Part shown: positions 51,402 through 61,784 of the stretch, piece after piece
Layout of the letters: each line of letters opens with the position of its first letter
How positions within the stretch are numbered: position 1 is the first letter of the stretch
Source of the DNA: Peptoniphilus ovalis
GTDB taxonomy: Bacteria > Bacillota > Clostridia > Tissierellales > Peptoniphilaceae
Assembly: GCF_018919265.1 (NCBI RefSeq)
Contig: NZ_JAHLQO010000006.1
Location: forward strand, 177,832-241,831
Direction of reading: 5' to 3'
Length of the DNA: 64,000 bases
Translations under genes and position numbers: made by a program
The notes under the pieces: generated by a model
The model's input: the letters and a program-made list of their open reading frames with translations, nothing else
Database searches by the model: none
What the model was told of the DNA's origin: nothing

Positions 51402-52424
51402 ATGAAAGAACAATTACAAAAGATTAAGGAAGAATCCTTAAATCTTATAAAAAATATACAAAACATTAAAGAAATAGAAGAAATTAGAGTTAAGTACTTA
51501 GGCAAAAAGGGCGAACTTACTTCCATTTTAAAGGGAATGAAAGACCTTTCCAATGAAGAAAGACCAGCTATGGGTGCTCTTGCCAACGAAGTTCGTGAAG
51601 AAATTGAAAAAGCTATAGAAAACAAAAAAACTGATATTAACGAAAAGATTTTAGAAAAGAAACTTCACGATGAAAGAATTGATGTCACTTTAAAAACTGA
51701 TGAATTAATTCTTGGACATAGACATCCTCTTAAGAAAACTCTTGAAGACTTAGAAGATTTATTTACACATATGGGCTTTACAGTTTATGATGGACCGGAA
51801 ATAGAAACTGTAGAAAACAACTTTGATCTTCTTAACGCTCCTAAGGATCACCCATCTAGAGATATGTCTGATACTTTTTATTTTGATAAGAATACAATTT
51901 TAAGATCGCAAACTTCCCCAGTACAAATTAGAGCAATGAAAGAACATGGCGCTCCAATTCGAATGATTTGTTCAGGTAGAGTTTTTAGATCTGATGAAGT
52001 AGATGCGACTCACTCTCCAATGTTTCACCAATTAGAGGGACTTGTAGTTGATGAAAATATTTCAATTGCAAACTTAATAGATTCTCTAAATTATTTTGTA
52101 AAATCCTTCTTTGGAGAAGATATGAAAACTAGATTTAGACCACATTATTTCCCATTTACTGAACCAAGTTTAGAGGTCGATACTACTTGCCCAAGATGTG
52201 GTGGTGAAGGCTGTCCAAGCTGCTCTCACACTGGTTGGAGTATGGAACTTTTAGGATGTGGAATGGTTCATCCAAATGTACTAAGAAATTGTGGCATTGA
52301 CCCTGAAAAATATTCAGGATTTGCCTTTGGCATGGGAATCGACAGAATTGCAATGGTTAGATATCAAATTTCAGATATTAGAATGATGTTTGATAATAAC
52401 AAGAAATTCCTAGAACAGTTTTAA
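51402..52424 (+). CDS. pheS: Phenylalanyl-tRNA synthetase alpha subunit
   Basis: Catalytic subunit of the (alpha-beta)2 enzyme charging tRNA-Phe. ATG 51402 follows GGAGG by 7 nt and gives 340 aa. N-terminal coiled coil (1-90), then the class II core with FDLLNAPKDHPSRDMSDTFY, LRSQTSPVQIRAM, HQLEGLVVD, RPHYFPFTEPS and GMGIDRIAMV. The CPRCGGEGCPSC pair of Cys motifs near 255-265 may bind zinc. Followed 11 nt later by pheT. Confidence 0.97.
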   Translation: MKEQLQKIKEESLNLIKNIQNIKEIEEIRVKYLGKKGELTSILKGMKDLSNEERPAMGALANEVREEIEKAIENKKTDINEKILEKKLHDERIDVTLKTDELILGHRHPLKKTLEDLEDLFTHMGFTVYDGPEIETVENNFDLLNAPKDHPSRDMSDTFYFDKNTILRSQTSPVQIRAMKEHGAPIRMICSGRVFRSDEVDATHSPMFHQLEGLVVDENISIANLIDSLNYFVKSFFGEDMKTRFRPHYFPFTEPSLEVDTTCPRCGGEGCPSCSHTGWSMELLGCGMVHPNVLRNCGIDPEKYSGFAFGMGIDRIAMVRYQISDIRMMFDNNKKFLEQF

Positions 52425-52435
52425 GGAGGCATAAA

Positions 52436-54808
52436 ATGTATTTACCAATTAAATGGCTAAAAGATTATGTTGATTTCGACTTCGATGTTAAAAAACTAGC
52501 TGATGGACTTTCAAATTCTGGTTCTCATGTTGAGTCAATTATAAATCCTTCTGAAGGATTAGATAAAATCGTAGTTGGAAAAATTAATAAAATAGAAAAA
52601 CACCCTGATGCTGACAAGCTAGTAGTATGTCAAGTAGATGTGGGAGAAGAAATTCAAATAGTAACTGGAGCAAAAAACGTTTTTGAGGGTGCATATGTAC
52701 CAGTTGCACTTCACGGTTCAACTATTGCAGGTGGAACTAAAATCAAAAAGGGAAAACTTCGTGGAGTTGAGTCAAATGGAATGCTTTGCTCACTTGAAGA
52801 ACTTGGATTTGAAACTTCAGTTATACCTAAAGAAGCAAGAAATGGAATTTTCATATTTCCAGAAGAAGGTGAAGTTGGAAAGAGTGCAATAGAAGCTCTT
52901 TACATGAATGAAGAAATTCTTGAGCTTGAAATCACTCCAAATAGACCTGATTCACTTAGCGTAATGGGAATGGCTGTTGAAACTGCAGCTACTTTCGATT
53001 TAGAAGTTAAGCACAATGATATAAAAATAAATAATGAACAATCTGATTTTTCAGAATTTTTTGATGATATAGTTTTAGAAACAGAAAATTGCAACAGATA
53101 TTATTCTAAAATTTTAAGGAATTTAAAAATAGGACCATCTCCACTATGGCTTCAAGCTTATTTAATGCAAGCTGGAGTTCGTCCAATTTCAAATATAGTT
53201 GACCTCACTAACTTTGTAATGCTTGAATATGGTCAACCTCTTCATGCCTTTGACCTAGATACATTAAAAAATAGAAAAATTGTAGTTAGAATGGCAAAGG
53301 ATGGAGAAACAACAGTTACTCTTGACGGCGAAACTAGAAAGTTAACTTCTGATGATATCTTAATCACTGATGGAACTGAAATAATCGGTCTTGCAGGAGT
53401 TATGGGTGGACTTGATTCAGAAATTACTGATAAAACTGTAAATGTACTTCTTGAGGGAGCTAATTTCAACAAAGAAAATATTAGAAAAACATCAAGAAGA
53501 CTTGGACTTAGAAGTGAAGCATCATCTAGATTTGAAAAGGGAATTGATGCTAATCTTTCAAGCGTTGCAGTTGATAGAGTTTGTGAACTTGCTGAAAAAC
53601 TTGGAATTGCAGAAGTTGTCGGCGGAAATAAAGATGTTATAAATAAATTAAATGAACCTAATAAAATAAAACTTAGAAGAGAAAAATGTAATAATCTTAT
53701 AGGAATTGATTTAAGTATCGAAGAAATCGAAAGTATTTTAAATAGACTTGAAATCGAAACAGAAATAAATGGAGATACTTTAATAGCAACTACTCCAACA
53801 GAAAGACTTGATTTAGAAATTGAAGAAGACTTAATTGAAGAAGTTGCCAGAATTTATGGACTTCAAAATATAGAGCCACAAATGTTAAAGGGAACTTTGA
53901 CAGTTGGTAGAAAGCCAAGATTTAGAAATGTTGAAGATAGAATTAAAAATCTTTTAATAGGACTTGGATATTCTGAATTTATGACATATTCATTTATCAG
54001 TCCTTCAGCTTATGAAAAGGCAAATTATGAAGAAAAAGATGAAAATATCTTAAAAATTTTAAATCCACTTGGTGAAGATTACTCAATTATGAGAACTACT
54101 ATGGTGCCATCAATGATAGATGCACTTGCTAAAAACTTCGCAAGAGGAAATGAAAATGTAGGTGGATTTGAAATTGGAAATACTTTTTTACCTACAGGAG
54201 AAGAATTACCAAGCGAAAAATTAAAACTCACAATGGGATTCTATGATTTAGGAGATTTTTACTATCTTAAAGAATCTATTGAAAAAATACTTTGGTATCT
54301 TGGAATCGACAAATTAGAAGTCAGAAGAAAAGAAGCAAGTTTCTTACATCCAGGAAGATCTGCAGAATTTTTATTAGATGGCAAGAGCCTTGGAATATTT
54401 GGAGAAGTTCATCCAAAAGTTTTAGAAAATTATGGACTTAAAAAGAGGGCTTATGTAGCAGAACTAGACTTTGATTTAATAGTTGAACACACTATAGACA
54501 ATTACTATTACAAAGAACTTCCAAAATATCCGACAATTAAGAGAGACTTTGCCTTTGTAATGGATAGAGAAATTGACTCAGTTGAACTAGAAGAAATTTC
54601 TAGAAAACACGGAAAGGACTTATTGGAATCTTTCAAGGTATTTGATATATATGAAGGCGAAAATATAGAAGAAGGTAAAAAATCTGTTGCATTCTCACTT
54701 GTATTTAGAGCACCTGATAGAACTCTAGAAGATGGAGAAGTAACAGAAATTTGCGAAAAAATTGTTGAAGAAATAGAAAAAGAAAAGGATGCTAAGCTGA
54801 GATCTTAA
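52436..54808 (+). CDS. pheT: Phenylalanyl-tRNA synthetase beta subunit
   Basis: Non-catalytic and editing subunit. The 790 aa contain an N-terminal tRNA-binding EMAP/OB domain (about 38-150, IEKHPDADKLVVCQVDVG), the B3/B4 editing region with SNIVDLTNFVMLEYGQPLHAFD, B5, the catalytic-like core, and a C-terminal FDX-ACB anticodon domain (PKYPTIKRDFAFVMD onward). AAGGAGG site; zapA follows 9 nt later. Confidence 0.97.
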   Translation: MYLPIKWLKDYVDFDFDVKKLADGLSNSGSHVESIINPSEGLDKIVVGKINKIEKHPDADKLVVCQVDVGEEIQIVTGAKNVFEGAYVPVALHGSTIAGGTKIKKGKLRGVESNGMLCSLEELGFETSVIPKEARNGIFIFPEEGEVGKSAIEALYMNEEILELEITPNRPDSLSVMGMAVETAATFDLEVKHNDIKINNEQSDFSEFFDDIVLETENCNRYYSKILRNLKIGPSPLWLQAYLMQAGVRPISNIVDLTNFVMLEYGQPLHAFDLDTLKNRKIVVRMAKDGETTVTLDGETRKLTSDDILITDGTEIIGLAGVMGGLDSEITDKTVNVLLEGANFNKENIRKTSRRLGLRSEASSRFEKGIDANLSSVAVDRVCELAEKLGIAEVVGGNKDVINKLNEPNKIKLRREKCNNLIGIDLSIEEIESILNRLEIETEINGDTLIATTPTERLDLEIEEDLIEEVARIYGLQNIEPQMLKGTLTVGRKPRFRNVEDRIKNLLIGLGYSEFMTYSFISPSAYEKANYEEKDENILKILNPLGEDYSIMRTTMVPSMIDALAKNFARGNENVGGFEIGNTFLPTGEELPSEKLKLTMGFYDLGDFYYLKESIEKILWYLGIDKLEVRRKEASFLHPGRSAEFLLDGKSLGIFGEVHPKVLENYGLKKRAYVAELDFDLIVEHTIDNYYYKELPKYPTIKRDFAFVMDREIDSVELEEISRKHGKDLLESFKVFDIYEGENIEEGKKSVAFSLVFRAPDRTLEDGEVTEICEKIVEEIEKEKDAKLRS

Positions 54809-54817
54809 GGAGGTACT

Positions 54818-55366
54818 ATGGACCATAAAAGAATCGAAGTAAATATTGATGGCATGAAATTTTTTGTTACAGGTAATGATGATGAAAATTACATTAAAAA
54901 AATAGCTGGTGATCTTGATAGCAAAATAAATGAAACCTCAAAAAATAATTTCAGATTAAATCAAGTTCAAACTATTACACTTGTGGCATTAAATATTCTT
55001 GACGAATTGGAAAAAACTAAGGCTGATAAAATCGATATTGAAAACTTACAATCCAATGAAAAGGAAACTTTGGAAAAGATTGAAGAAATTAAAGATTTGA
55101 AAAAACAACTTCAAATTTTTGAAAATGAAAATAATAACTTAATAAAAAAATATAAAGATCTCGAAACAAAATCTTCTGAAACTGATGACAAGCTTAGAAA
55201 GTCTAACAAAGAAATTTTAGAAAAGAATAAAGAAGTTGACAGTCTTAAAGATGAGTTAGCAACTATTAAAAAAGATGTTGAAACATTAGAAGAAAAGAAC
55301 AACAACGCACAAAGAAGAATTATAGATCTTTCAAGAGAATTGGAAAATCTTTATGACGAAAAATAA
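54818..55366 (+). CDS. zapA: Cell division protein ZapA with long coiled-coil extension
   Basis: FtsZ-bundling division factor. The N-terminal 70 residues are a normal ZapA domain (RIEVNIDGMKFFVTG, DLDSKINETS, TLVALNILDELEK). The remaining 110 residues form a continuous charged coiled coil rich in Lys, Glu and Asn, so that the 182 aa protein is about twice the usual length of about 85-100. AAGGAGG site. It overlaps the U32 gene by 14 bp. It lies in the Firmicutes pheT-zapA-U32-mutS2 neighbourhood. Confidence 0.85.
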   Translation: MDHKRIEVNIDGMKFFVTGNDDENYIKKIAGDLDSKINETSKNNFRLNQVQTITLVALNILDELEKTKADKIDIENLQSNEKETLEKIEEIKDLKKQLQIFENENNNLIKKYKDLETKSSETDDKLRKSNKEILEKNKEVDSLKDELATIKKDVETLEEKNNNAQRRIIDLSRELENLYDEK

Positions 55367-57689
55367 TTATGAAGTGTTAGCACCTGCTGGTGATATGGCT
55401 GCTCTTAGGGCAGCTGTGTCTGCAGGTGCTGATGCTGTTTATTTAGGAGCATGGGAATTTTCAGCTAGAGCTAAGGCAAAGAACTTCACACTTGAAGACT
55501 TAAAAGAGGCAATTCATTATTGCCACTTAAGAGATGTTAAAATTTATGTAACTGTAAATATTTTAGTTGCTGATTTTGAATTAAAAAGAGCATTAAATCT
55601 TGTGAAAGATTTATATGAAGTTGGAGTTGACGCTTTAATTTTACAAGATTTGGGACTTGCTCGTGAAATTAGAAAAAATTATCCTGACTTTGAAATTCAC
55701 GCATCTACACAAATGGCTATTAATAATTACTATGGAGCCAAATTCTTAAAAGAGTTAGGATTTTCAAGAGTTGTCCTTGCAAGAGAAACTCCACTTTTCG
55801 AAATAGAAAAAATTTCTACACTTGATGTCGAGATTGAAACATTTATCCATGGAGCATTATGTGTTTCTTATTCTGGAGAATGTTTAATGAGTTCAATGAT
55901 TGGTGGCAAATCTGGAAATAGAGGGGAATGTGCTCAAGCTTGTCGAAAAGCATATGACATCTATGACTTTTCCGGAAATAAAATTGCAGATAAAAAATAT
56001 TATTTATCTCCTAAAGATTTAAACACGCTAGAAGATGTTGGAAAAATTATAGATGCTGGTGGATATTCACTTAAAATCGAAGGAAGAATGAAAAATCCAG
56101 AGTATGTATATCAAGTAGTAAGAAGCTATAGAAAAGCTTTGGAAAATAACTTGACTTTAAAAGATAAAGAAGACACCACGCAAGTTTTTAATAGAGGTTT
56201 TACAAAGGGACTTTTTAATGGAGACTTTGGGAGAAATTTCACATCCTTTGATAGGCCCGATAATAGAGGTGTTGAGATAGGAAAAGTAGTTTCTGCAAAA
56301 AAAGATGTAATTGTAAGATTCAATGAAGATATTTATCCTGGAGATGGACTTGAGTTTTTAGGAGATAGAGGTAATTTTGGCTTTAAATCTGAAGAATTTT
56401 ATAAAAAAGATAGGGACTATAAACTAAATTTAAATAAAAAGCCTTTAGAGAACTCTAATATAAATCGAACTTATTCTATTAAACTTTATGAAAAAATCGA
56501 TGAAAAATTAAAAGATTATGAATTTAAAAAAGATATTGATATAAAAGTTGAAATAGAAGTGGGGAAATTCCCTAAAATATTTGCAAAAACAGAAGATTTC
56601 GACTCAATTTTCGAGCTCGAGGAAGAAGTTCAAGAAGCAAAAAACGCACCTCTTTCAAAAGAAAAAGCAGAGGAAAACATCTCAAAGCTTGGAGATAGTA
56701 TTTTTGAAATAAGAAATTTAGAAATTGATATAAAGGGCAATGCCTTTATGCCAGTTTCGTCTATAAATAAATTAAGACGTGAAGTTGTAGAAAATCTTGA
56801 AAGAAAGATTTTAAAAAGTAGACTTAACAGAAATGAAAAATCTTATGTTGAAAGAGAATATAAATCGAAAGAGAAAAAACTTGCTTCAAGGATAAAAGTA
56901 TTCTTTACTAACTTAGAAGATTTAAAAAACACTGACTTAAATGAAGTTGATGAAATAATCTTAAGAGTAAAAGATTTAGAAAAATATAAAAAACTTAATT
57001 TAAATAAAAATGTTTCAATATACTTAGATAAGTTTTATTCCTATAAAGAACTTGAAAATCTAAGAAATTATATTTTAAAAAATGATTTTGTAAAGGGTAT
57101 ATGGGCGAATAATTTATCTGAAATCGAAATTTTTAATAATGATGACTTTGAAATCAATGCAGATATTGGATTAAATGTATTTAATTCAGAAACAGTTGAG
57201 TTTTACAATAATGAAGGGCTGCATTCTATTACTCTTTCTCCTGAGCTTAACAGTAGACAAATTGATGAGATTATAAAGAATACAGATGCAAATCTAAATA
57301 TTGTCTCTTATGGAAGAATTCCAGTAATGACAATGAAACACTGTCCTTACTCTGTTATTAAAGGCTGTGTAGATGAGAGAGATTGTCCAAATTGCGAACA
57401 CAAAAATTATTTAATAAGAGATGCCAAGTCTGTAGATTTCGAAGTACTAAGACACAACACTTTTACAGAAATTTTTAATTCATATCCAATTTTGCTTGAT
57501 GGATATGTTAATAAAATTAGAAATGAAAATATAAATTTAGTCATCTTAGCAGATGAATTTACAGATGAGATTATTGATTTATATTTAAGTTTTTCTGAAG
57601 ATAAATACAAAAAAATTAGAAGAAAACTAGAAAATAAATATTCGGGAGTTACAAAAGGACATATTAATAGGGGGATTATCAGTGGATAA
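55353..57689 (+). CDS. Large U32 family protein with DUF3656-type extension
   Basis: RlhA/YdcP-like U32 enzyme. E. coli RlhA is needed for 5-hydroxycytidine in 23S rRNA. The 778 aa have the U32 TIM barrel (1-290) beginning EVLAPAGDMAALRAAVSAGADAV with SYSGECLMSS and GECAQACRKAYD, then a collagenase-like/DUF3656 region, and a C-terminal half with CPYSVIKGC and DERDCPNCEHKNYL, a second set of cysteines. It is about twice the length of the U32 protein at 30634. Overlaps mutS2 by 8 bp. Confidence 0.85.
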   Translation: MTKNNYEVLAPAGDMAALRAAVSAGADAVYLGAWEFSARAKAKNFTLEDLKEAIHYCHLRDVKIYVTVNILVADFELKRALNLVKDLYEVGVDALILQDLGLAREIRKNYPDFEIHASTQMAINNYYGAKFLKELGFSRVVLARETPLFEIEKISTLDVEIETFIHGALCVSYSGECLMSSMIGGKSGNRGECAQACRKAYDIYDFSGNKIADKKYYLSPKDLNTLEDVGKIIDAGGYSLKIEGRMKNPEYVYQVVRSYRKALENNLTLKDKEDTTQVFNRGFTKGLFNGDFGRNFTSFDRPDNRGVEIGKVVSAKKDVIVRFNEDIYPGDGLEFLGDRGNFGFKSEEFYKKDRDYKLNLNKKPLENSNINRTYSIKLYEKIDEKLKDYEFKKDIDIKVEIEVGKFPKIFAKTEDFDSIFELEEEVQEAKNAPLSKEKAEENISKLGDSIFEIRNLEIDIKGNAFMPVSSINKLRREVVENLERKILKSRLNRNEKSYVEREYKSKEKKLASRIKVFFTNLEDLKNTDLNEVDEIILRVKDLEKYKKLNLNKNVSIYLDKFYSYKELENLRNYILKNDFVKGIWANNLSEIEIFNNDDFEINADIGLNVFNSETVEFYNNEGLHSITLSPELNSRQIDEIIKNTDANLNIVSYGRIPVMTMKHCPYSVIKGCVDERDCPNCEHKNYLIRDAKSVDFEVLRHNTFTEIFNSYPILLDGYVNKIRNENINLVILADEFTDEIIDLYLSFSEDKYKKIRRKLENKYSGVTKGHINRGIISG

Positions 57690-60054
57690 TGCTTTTAGTA
57701 AAGCTATAAAAACTCTAGAATTTGAAAAAGTTCTTGAGGATTTAAAAGAACTTGCAAGTGCAAGCATTACAACTGAATATATAGATAAAATAGAAATTTC
57801 AACAGACTTTGATGAAGTTGAAAAAAGATTAAAAGAGACAGCAGAAGCTTTAAAGCTTATAAATTTTAAAGGTGAGCCAAGACTTTTTGGAATAGTAGAT
57901 ATTAAAAATATTATAAGAAGAGTTGAAATTGGTGGAGCACTGACTGCAAAGGCACTTTTAGAAGTTTCTGATTTTTTAAGAGTTTCAAGAGGCCTTAAAA
58001 CTTATATTAAAAAAGATAGCATCAACAGAGAAGAAATTGAAATTAATTATATGGATAAGTTAATTGAAAATTTATTTACAAATAAATCTTTAGAAGATGA
58101 AATCAATTCGAAAATTATTTCTGAGAATGAAATTGCTGATGATGCTTCAAGAGAGCTTTCAAGAATTAGAAGAAGCATTTCTTCAAAGAAAGATTCTATT
58201 AAAAATAAACTAAATTCAATTTTAAATACTCATTCTGATTTCTTGCAAGAGAGCATAGTTACAATGAGAGAGGGAAGATATGTTGTTCCTGTTAAAATTG
58301 AGAACAAAGCTCGAGTTAGAGGCCTTGTTCACGATGTTTCTGGGTCTGGTCAAACAGCTTATATTGAGCCAATGGCAGTAGTTGAAGCAAACAACGAACT
58401 AAGAGAACTCTATTCTAAAGAAAATGCAGAAATAGATAAAATTCTAAAAGAGTTATCAGAAGGCGTAGCAGAATCAGCTGAAGAAATTATTAGTAATCAA
58501 GAAATTTTAATAGAAGTGGATTTTATATTTGCAAAAGCAAATCTTGCAATTAAATATCATGCCACTATGCCAAGACTAAATCGATATAAGAAAATTAATT
58601 TAGTTAAAGCTTATCATCCTTTTTTAGATAGAGAGACTGCTGTGCCAATCGATATAAATTTAGGATATGATTTTTCCTCACTTATAATTACAGGACCTAA
58701 TACAGGTGGTAAAACAGTAAGTATAAAAACTGTTGGTCTCCTAACACTTATGGCACAGTTTGGACTTTTAATTCCAGCTGAAGAATCCTCAGAAATTGCG
58801 GTTTTTGAAAAAATATTTGCTGACATTGGAGATGAGCAATCAATTGAGCAATCACTTTCAACATTCTCATCTCACATGGTAAATATTGTATATATTCTAA
58901 AAAATGTAAATAAAAATTCACTGGTTTTATTTGACGAGCTTGGAGCAGGAACTGATCCAACGGAAGGTGCAGCTCTTGCCAGAGCAATAATGGATTTTAT
59001 GCTACAAAGAGAAATAAGATGTATTTCCACAACTCACTATAATCAGCTTAAAATTTATGCGCTCACTACACAAGGAGTTGCCAATGCAAGCATGGAATTT
59101 GATGTAGATACACTTTCTCCAACTTATAGACTTTTGATTGGAGTTCCAGGGAAATCAAATGCCTTTGAAATTTCAAGAAGACTTGGTCTTCCAAATGAAA
59201 TAATAGAAGAATCAAAGAAACTTTTATCTTCATCAAGTATTGAATTTGAAGATGTTCTTCAGTCAATTGATAAGGATAGGACAAAAATTCGAGAATATAG
59301 AGAAGAACTTGAAAAAGAAAAAAGAGATTTAGAAATAAAAAACAAAAAACTAGAATCGAGAATTAAAAACCTTGAAAATCAAAAGGAAAAAATCTTAGAA
59401 AAATCTCGTGATGAAGCTAGAAGATTATTACTTAATGCTAGAGAAAATGTTGATATAATATTATCAGAAATAGGCGAAGCAAGAGATAATATATCTTCAG
59501 AAAATTCCAAGAAAATTCAAGATGCTCAAGATTTATTAAGAGAATCACTTAAGAAATCTTCTAAGGATTCTGATTTAGAAATTAAAAAATCTCACAATCC
59601 AATTAAAAATATAAAAATTGGAGATAGAGTAAGAACTTCTCTTGGGAACGAAGCAACAGTACTTGAGCTTCCAGATAATAAGGGAAATGTCTTAGTTCAA
59701 TCTGGTATTATGAAGATGAAGATGCCTAAAGATTCTCTTACAAAAGTTGATACTCAGGAAAGCACTACTAAGAACAACACTCGAAAAATTCTTAAAAACA
59801 AAACTACTAATGTAAAAAGTGAAATAGATATTAGAGGTAAAAATTTCGAAGATGCTAAAGATATTATCGATAAATATCTTGATGATGCCTATCTTTCTGG
59901 ATTAAAATCAGTTAGAATAATTCATGGAAAGGGTACGGGAGTTCTTCGTCAAAAATTAAGAGATTATATGAGAAGTGTAAATATAGTAAAATCTTTCAAG
60001 GATGCAGAGTACAATCAAGGCGGAGACGGAGTCAGCGTAGTAACATTGAAATAA
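57682..60054 (+). CDS. mutS2: Endonuclease MutS2 (ribosome/recombination factor)
   Basis: MutS-family ATPase with a C-terminal Smr domain. B. subtilis MutS2 splits collided ribosomes; others report suppression of recombination. The 790 aa contain the core and lever region (1-320), ATPase with TGPNTGGKTVSIKTVG (Walker A), DELGAGTDPTEGAALA (Walker B) and STHYNQLK, a long coiled coil (about 510-630), and Smr (about 715-790) with SEIDIRGKNFEDA and IIHGKGTGVLRQ. Start GTG 57682 after GGGGGA, inside the U32 gene. Confidence 0.95.
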   Translation: MDNAFSKAIKTLEFEKVLEDLKELASASITTEYIDKIEISTDFDEVEKRLKETAEALKLINFKGEPRLFGIVDIKNIIRRVEIGGALTAKALLEVSDFLRVSRGLKTYIKKDSINREEIEINYMDKLIENLFTNKSLEDEINSKIISENEIADDASRELSRIRRSISSKKDSIKNKLNSILNTHSDFLQESIVTMREGRYVVPVKIENKARVRGLVHDVSGSGQTAYIEPMAVVEANNELRELYSKENAEIDKILKELSEGVAESAEEIISNQEILIEVDFIFAKANLAIKYHATMPRLNRYKKINLVKAYHPFLDRETAVPIDINLGYDFSSLIITGPNTGGKTVSIKTVGLLTLMAQFGLLIPAEESSEIAVFEKIFADIGDEQSIEQSLSTFSSHMVNIVYILKNVNKNSLVLFDELGAGTDPTEGAALARAIMDFMLQREIRCISTTHYNQLKIYALTTQGVANASMEFDVDTLSPTYRLLIGVPGKSNAFEISRRLGLPNEIIEESKKLLSSSSIEFEDVLQSIDKDRTKIREYREELEKEKRDLEIKNKKLESRIKNLENQKEKILEKSRDEARRLLLNARENVDIILSEIGEARDNISSENSKKIQDAQDLLRESLKKSSKDSDLEIKKSHNPIKNIKIGDRVRTSLGNEATVLELPDNKGNVLVQSGIMKMKMPKDSLTKVDTQESTTKNNTRKILKNKTTNVKSEIDIRGKNFEDAKDIIDKYLDDAYLSGLKSVRIIHGKGTGVLRQKLRDYMRSVNIVKSFKDAEYNQGGDGVSVVTLK

Positions 60055-60065
60055 CAGGAGTTAAT

Positions 60066-61775
60066 ATGATTAATTTTAGAGAAGAAATTATAAAAATATT
60101 AGATGAAAAAATAGAAAATTTAAATAAAGATGAAATAAATCAAATGATTGAAGTACCGCCAAACTATGAACTTGGGGACTTTGCTTTTCCAGTATTTAGT
60201 TTAGCAAAAATATTTAGAAAAAATCCAGCTATAATTGCAGAAGAATTAGCAGGAGAAATTGAATCAAAATACTTTGAAAAAGTAGAAAATAAATCAGCTT
60301 ATATTAATTTTTATATAAATAAAAATATTTTAGCAGAAGAAATTTTAAAAGAAACAATTGATAAAAAAGATGAGTTTGGAAAAATAAATTATGGAGAGGA
60401 CAAAAATGTAATTGTTGAATATTCTTCAACAAATATTGCAAAGCCTTTTCATATTGGACATATTCGTTCAACAGTAATTGGAGATTCATTAAAGAGAATT
60501 TATAAATTCCTAGGATACAACACAATTGCAATCAATCACCTTGGAGATTATGGCACTCAATTTGGTATGTTAATTTATGCTTACAAAGAATGGGGCAGCA
60601 AGGAAGCAATTGAAGCAAATCCAATTGATGAGCTTTTAAAGCTTTATGTAAAGGTAAATGAAGAAGCAGATAAATCAAAAGAAGTAAAAGACAAATGCCG
60701 CTACTGGTTTAAGGAACTTGAAAATGGAAATGAAGAAGCAGTAGAAATTTGGAAATGGTTTAAAGATGTTTCTCTTCAAGAATTCAACAGAGTTTACGAT
60801 ATGCTAGATATTGAATTTGATTCTTACAATGGAGAATCTTTCTATTCAGACAAAATGCCTGCACTTATTGAAGATTTTAGAGAAAGAAATATATTAGAAG
60901 AATCTGAAGGTGCAGAAGTAATAAATCTAGAAGAATACGATCTTCCACCTGCAATTGTTGTTAAAAGTGATGGAACTACAATTTATCTAACAAGAGATTT
61001 AGCTGCTGCAAAATACAGACATGAAACATACAAACCTTATAAAAATATTTATGTCGTAGGAAGTCAACAAAGTCTTCACTTCAAACAATTAAAGGCAGCT
61101 CTTAAGAAAGCTGGATTTGATTGGTATGATGAAATAGTTCACGTTGCTTTTGGAATGGTGTCTCTTGAAGATGGAACACTTTCCACTAGAAGGGGAAAAG
61201 TTCTATATCTTGAAGATGTATTAAATAAAGCAACAGAAAAAGTTACTCACATATTAGATGAGAGAGAAGAAGAGCAAAACATAAAAATCGAAAATAAAGA
61301 AGAGTTGGCACAAACTGTAGGTATAGGCGCAATTAAATTCCAAGAACTATTTAATGGCAGAATTAAAGATTATGTATTTGATTGGGACAAAACTCTATCC
61401 TTTGAAGGAGAAACAGGACCATATGTACAATATGTTCACGCAAGAATTTCTTCGTTATTAAAGAAAGGTAATTTTAATATAGAAAATGAATTTGAACCTT
61501 CGCTTTTAAATTCAGAACTTGAAATTGATATTATCAGAAGCCTTTATAACTTTACAGATGTTGTAATTGATGCGCATGAAAAATATGAGCCATACTTTAT
61601 AACAAGATATGTAGTTGAGCTTGCAAAGAACTTCAATAAATTTTATAACCAAACACAAATCTTAGTAGAAGATGAAAAACTTAAAAACACAAGACTTTTA
61701 CTCTGCTATGGAGTAAAAAATGTAATTAAAGAAGGACTTTATTTACTTGGAATAAAAGCACCAGAAAAAATGTAA
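60066..61775 (+). CDS. argS: Arginyl-tRNA synthetase
   Basis: Class I synthetase for tRNA-Arg. The 569 aa have an N-terminal Add-1 domain (1-100), the HIGH motif as AKPFHIGHIRSTVIGD, NHLGDYGTQFG, a degenerate KMSKS region (LSTRRGKVLYLED, as common in ArgRS), and a C-terminal DALR anticodon-binding domain from about 450. AGGAG site 11 nt after mutS2. Confidence 0.97.
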   Translation: MINFREEIIKILDEKIENLNKDEINQMIEVPPNYELGDFAFPVFSLAKIFRKNPAIIAEELAGEIESKYFEKVENKSAYINFYINKNILAEEILKETIDKKDEFGKINYGEDKNVIVEYSSTNIAKPFHIGHIRSTVIGDSLKRIYKFLGYNTIAINHLGDYGTQFGMLIYAYKEWGSKEAIEANPIDELLKLYVKVNEEADKSKEVKDKCRYWFKELENGNEEAVEIWKWFKDVSLQEFNRVYDMLDIEFDSYNGESFYSDKMPALIEDFRERNILEESEGAEVINLEEYDLPPAIVVKSDGTTIYLTRDLAAAKYRHETYKPYKNIYVVGSQQSLHFKQLKAALKKAGFDWYDEIVHVAFGMVSLEDGTLSTRRGKVLYLEDVLNKATEKVTHILDEREEEQNIKIENKEELAQTVGIGAIKFQELFNGRIKDYVFDWDKTLSFEGETGPYVQYVHARISSLLKKGNFNIENEFEPSLLNSELEIDIIRSLYNFTDVVIDAHEKYEPYFITRYVVELAKNFNKFYNQTQILVEDEKLKNTRLLLCYGVKNVIKEGLYLLGIKAPEKM

Positions 61776-61784
61776 GGTGATGTG

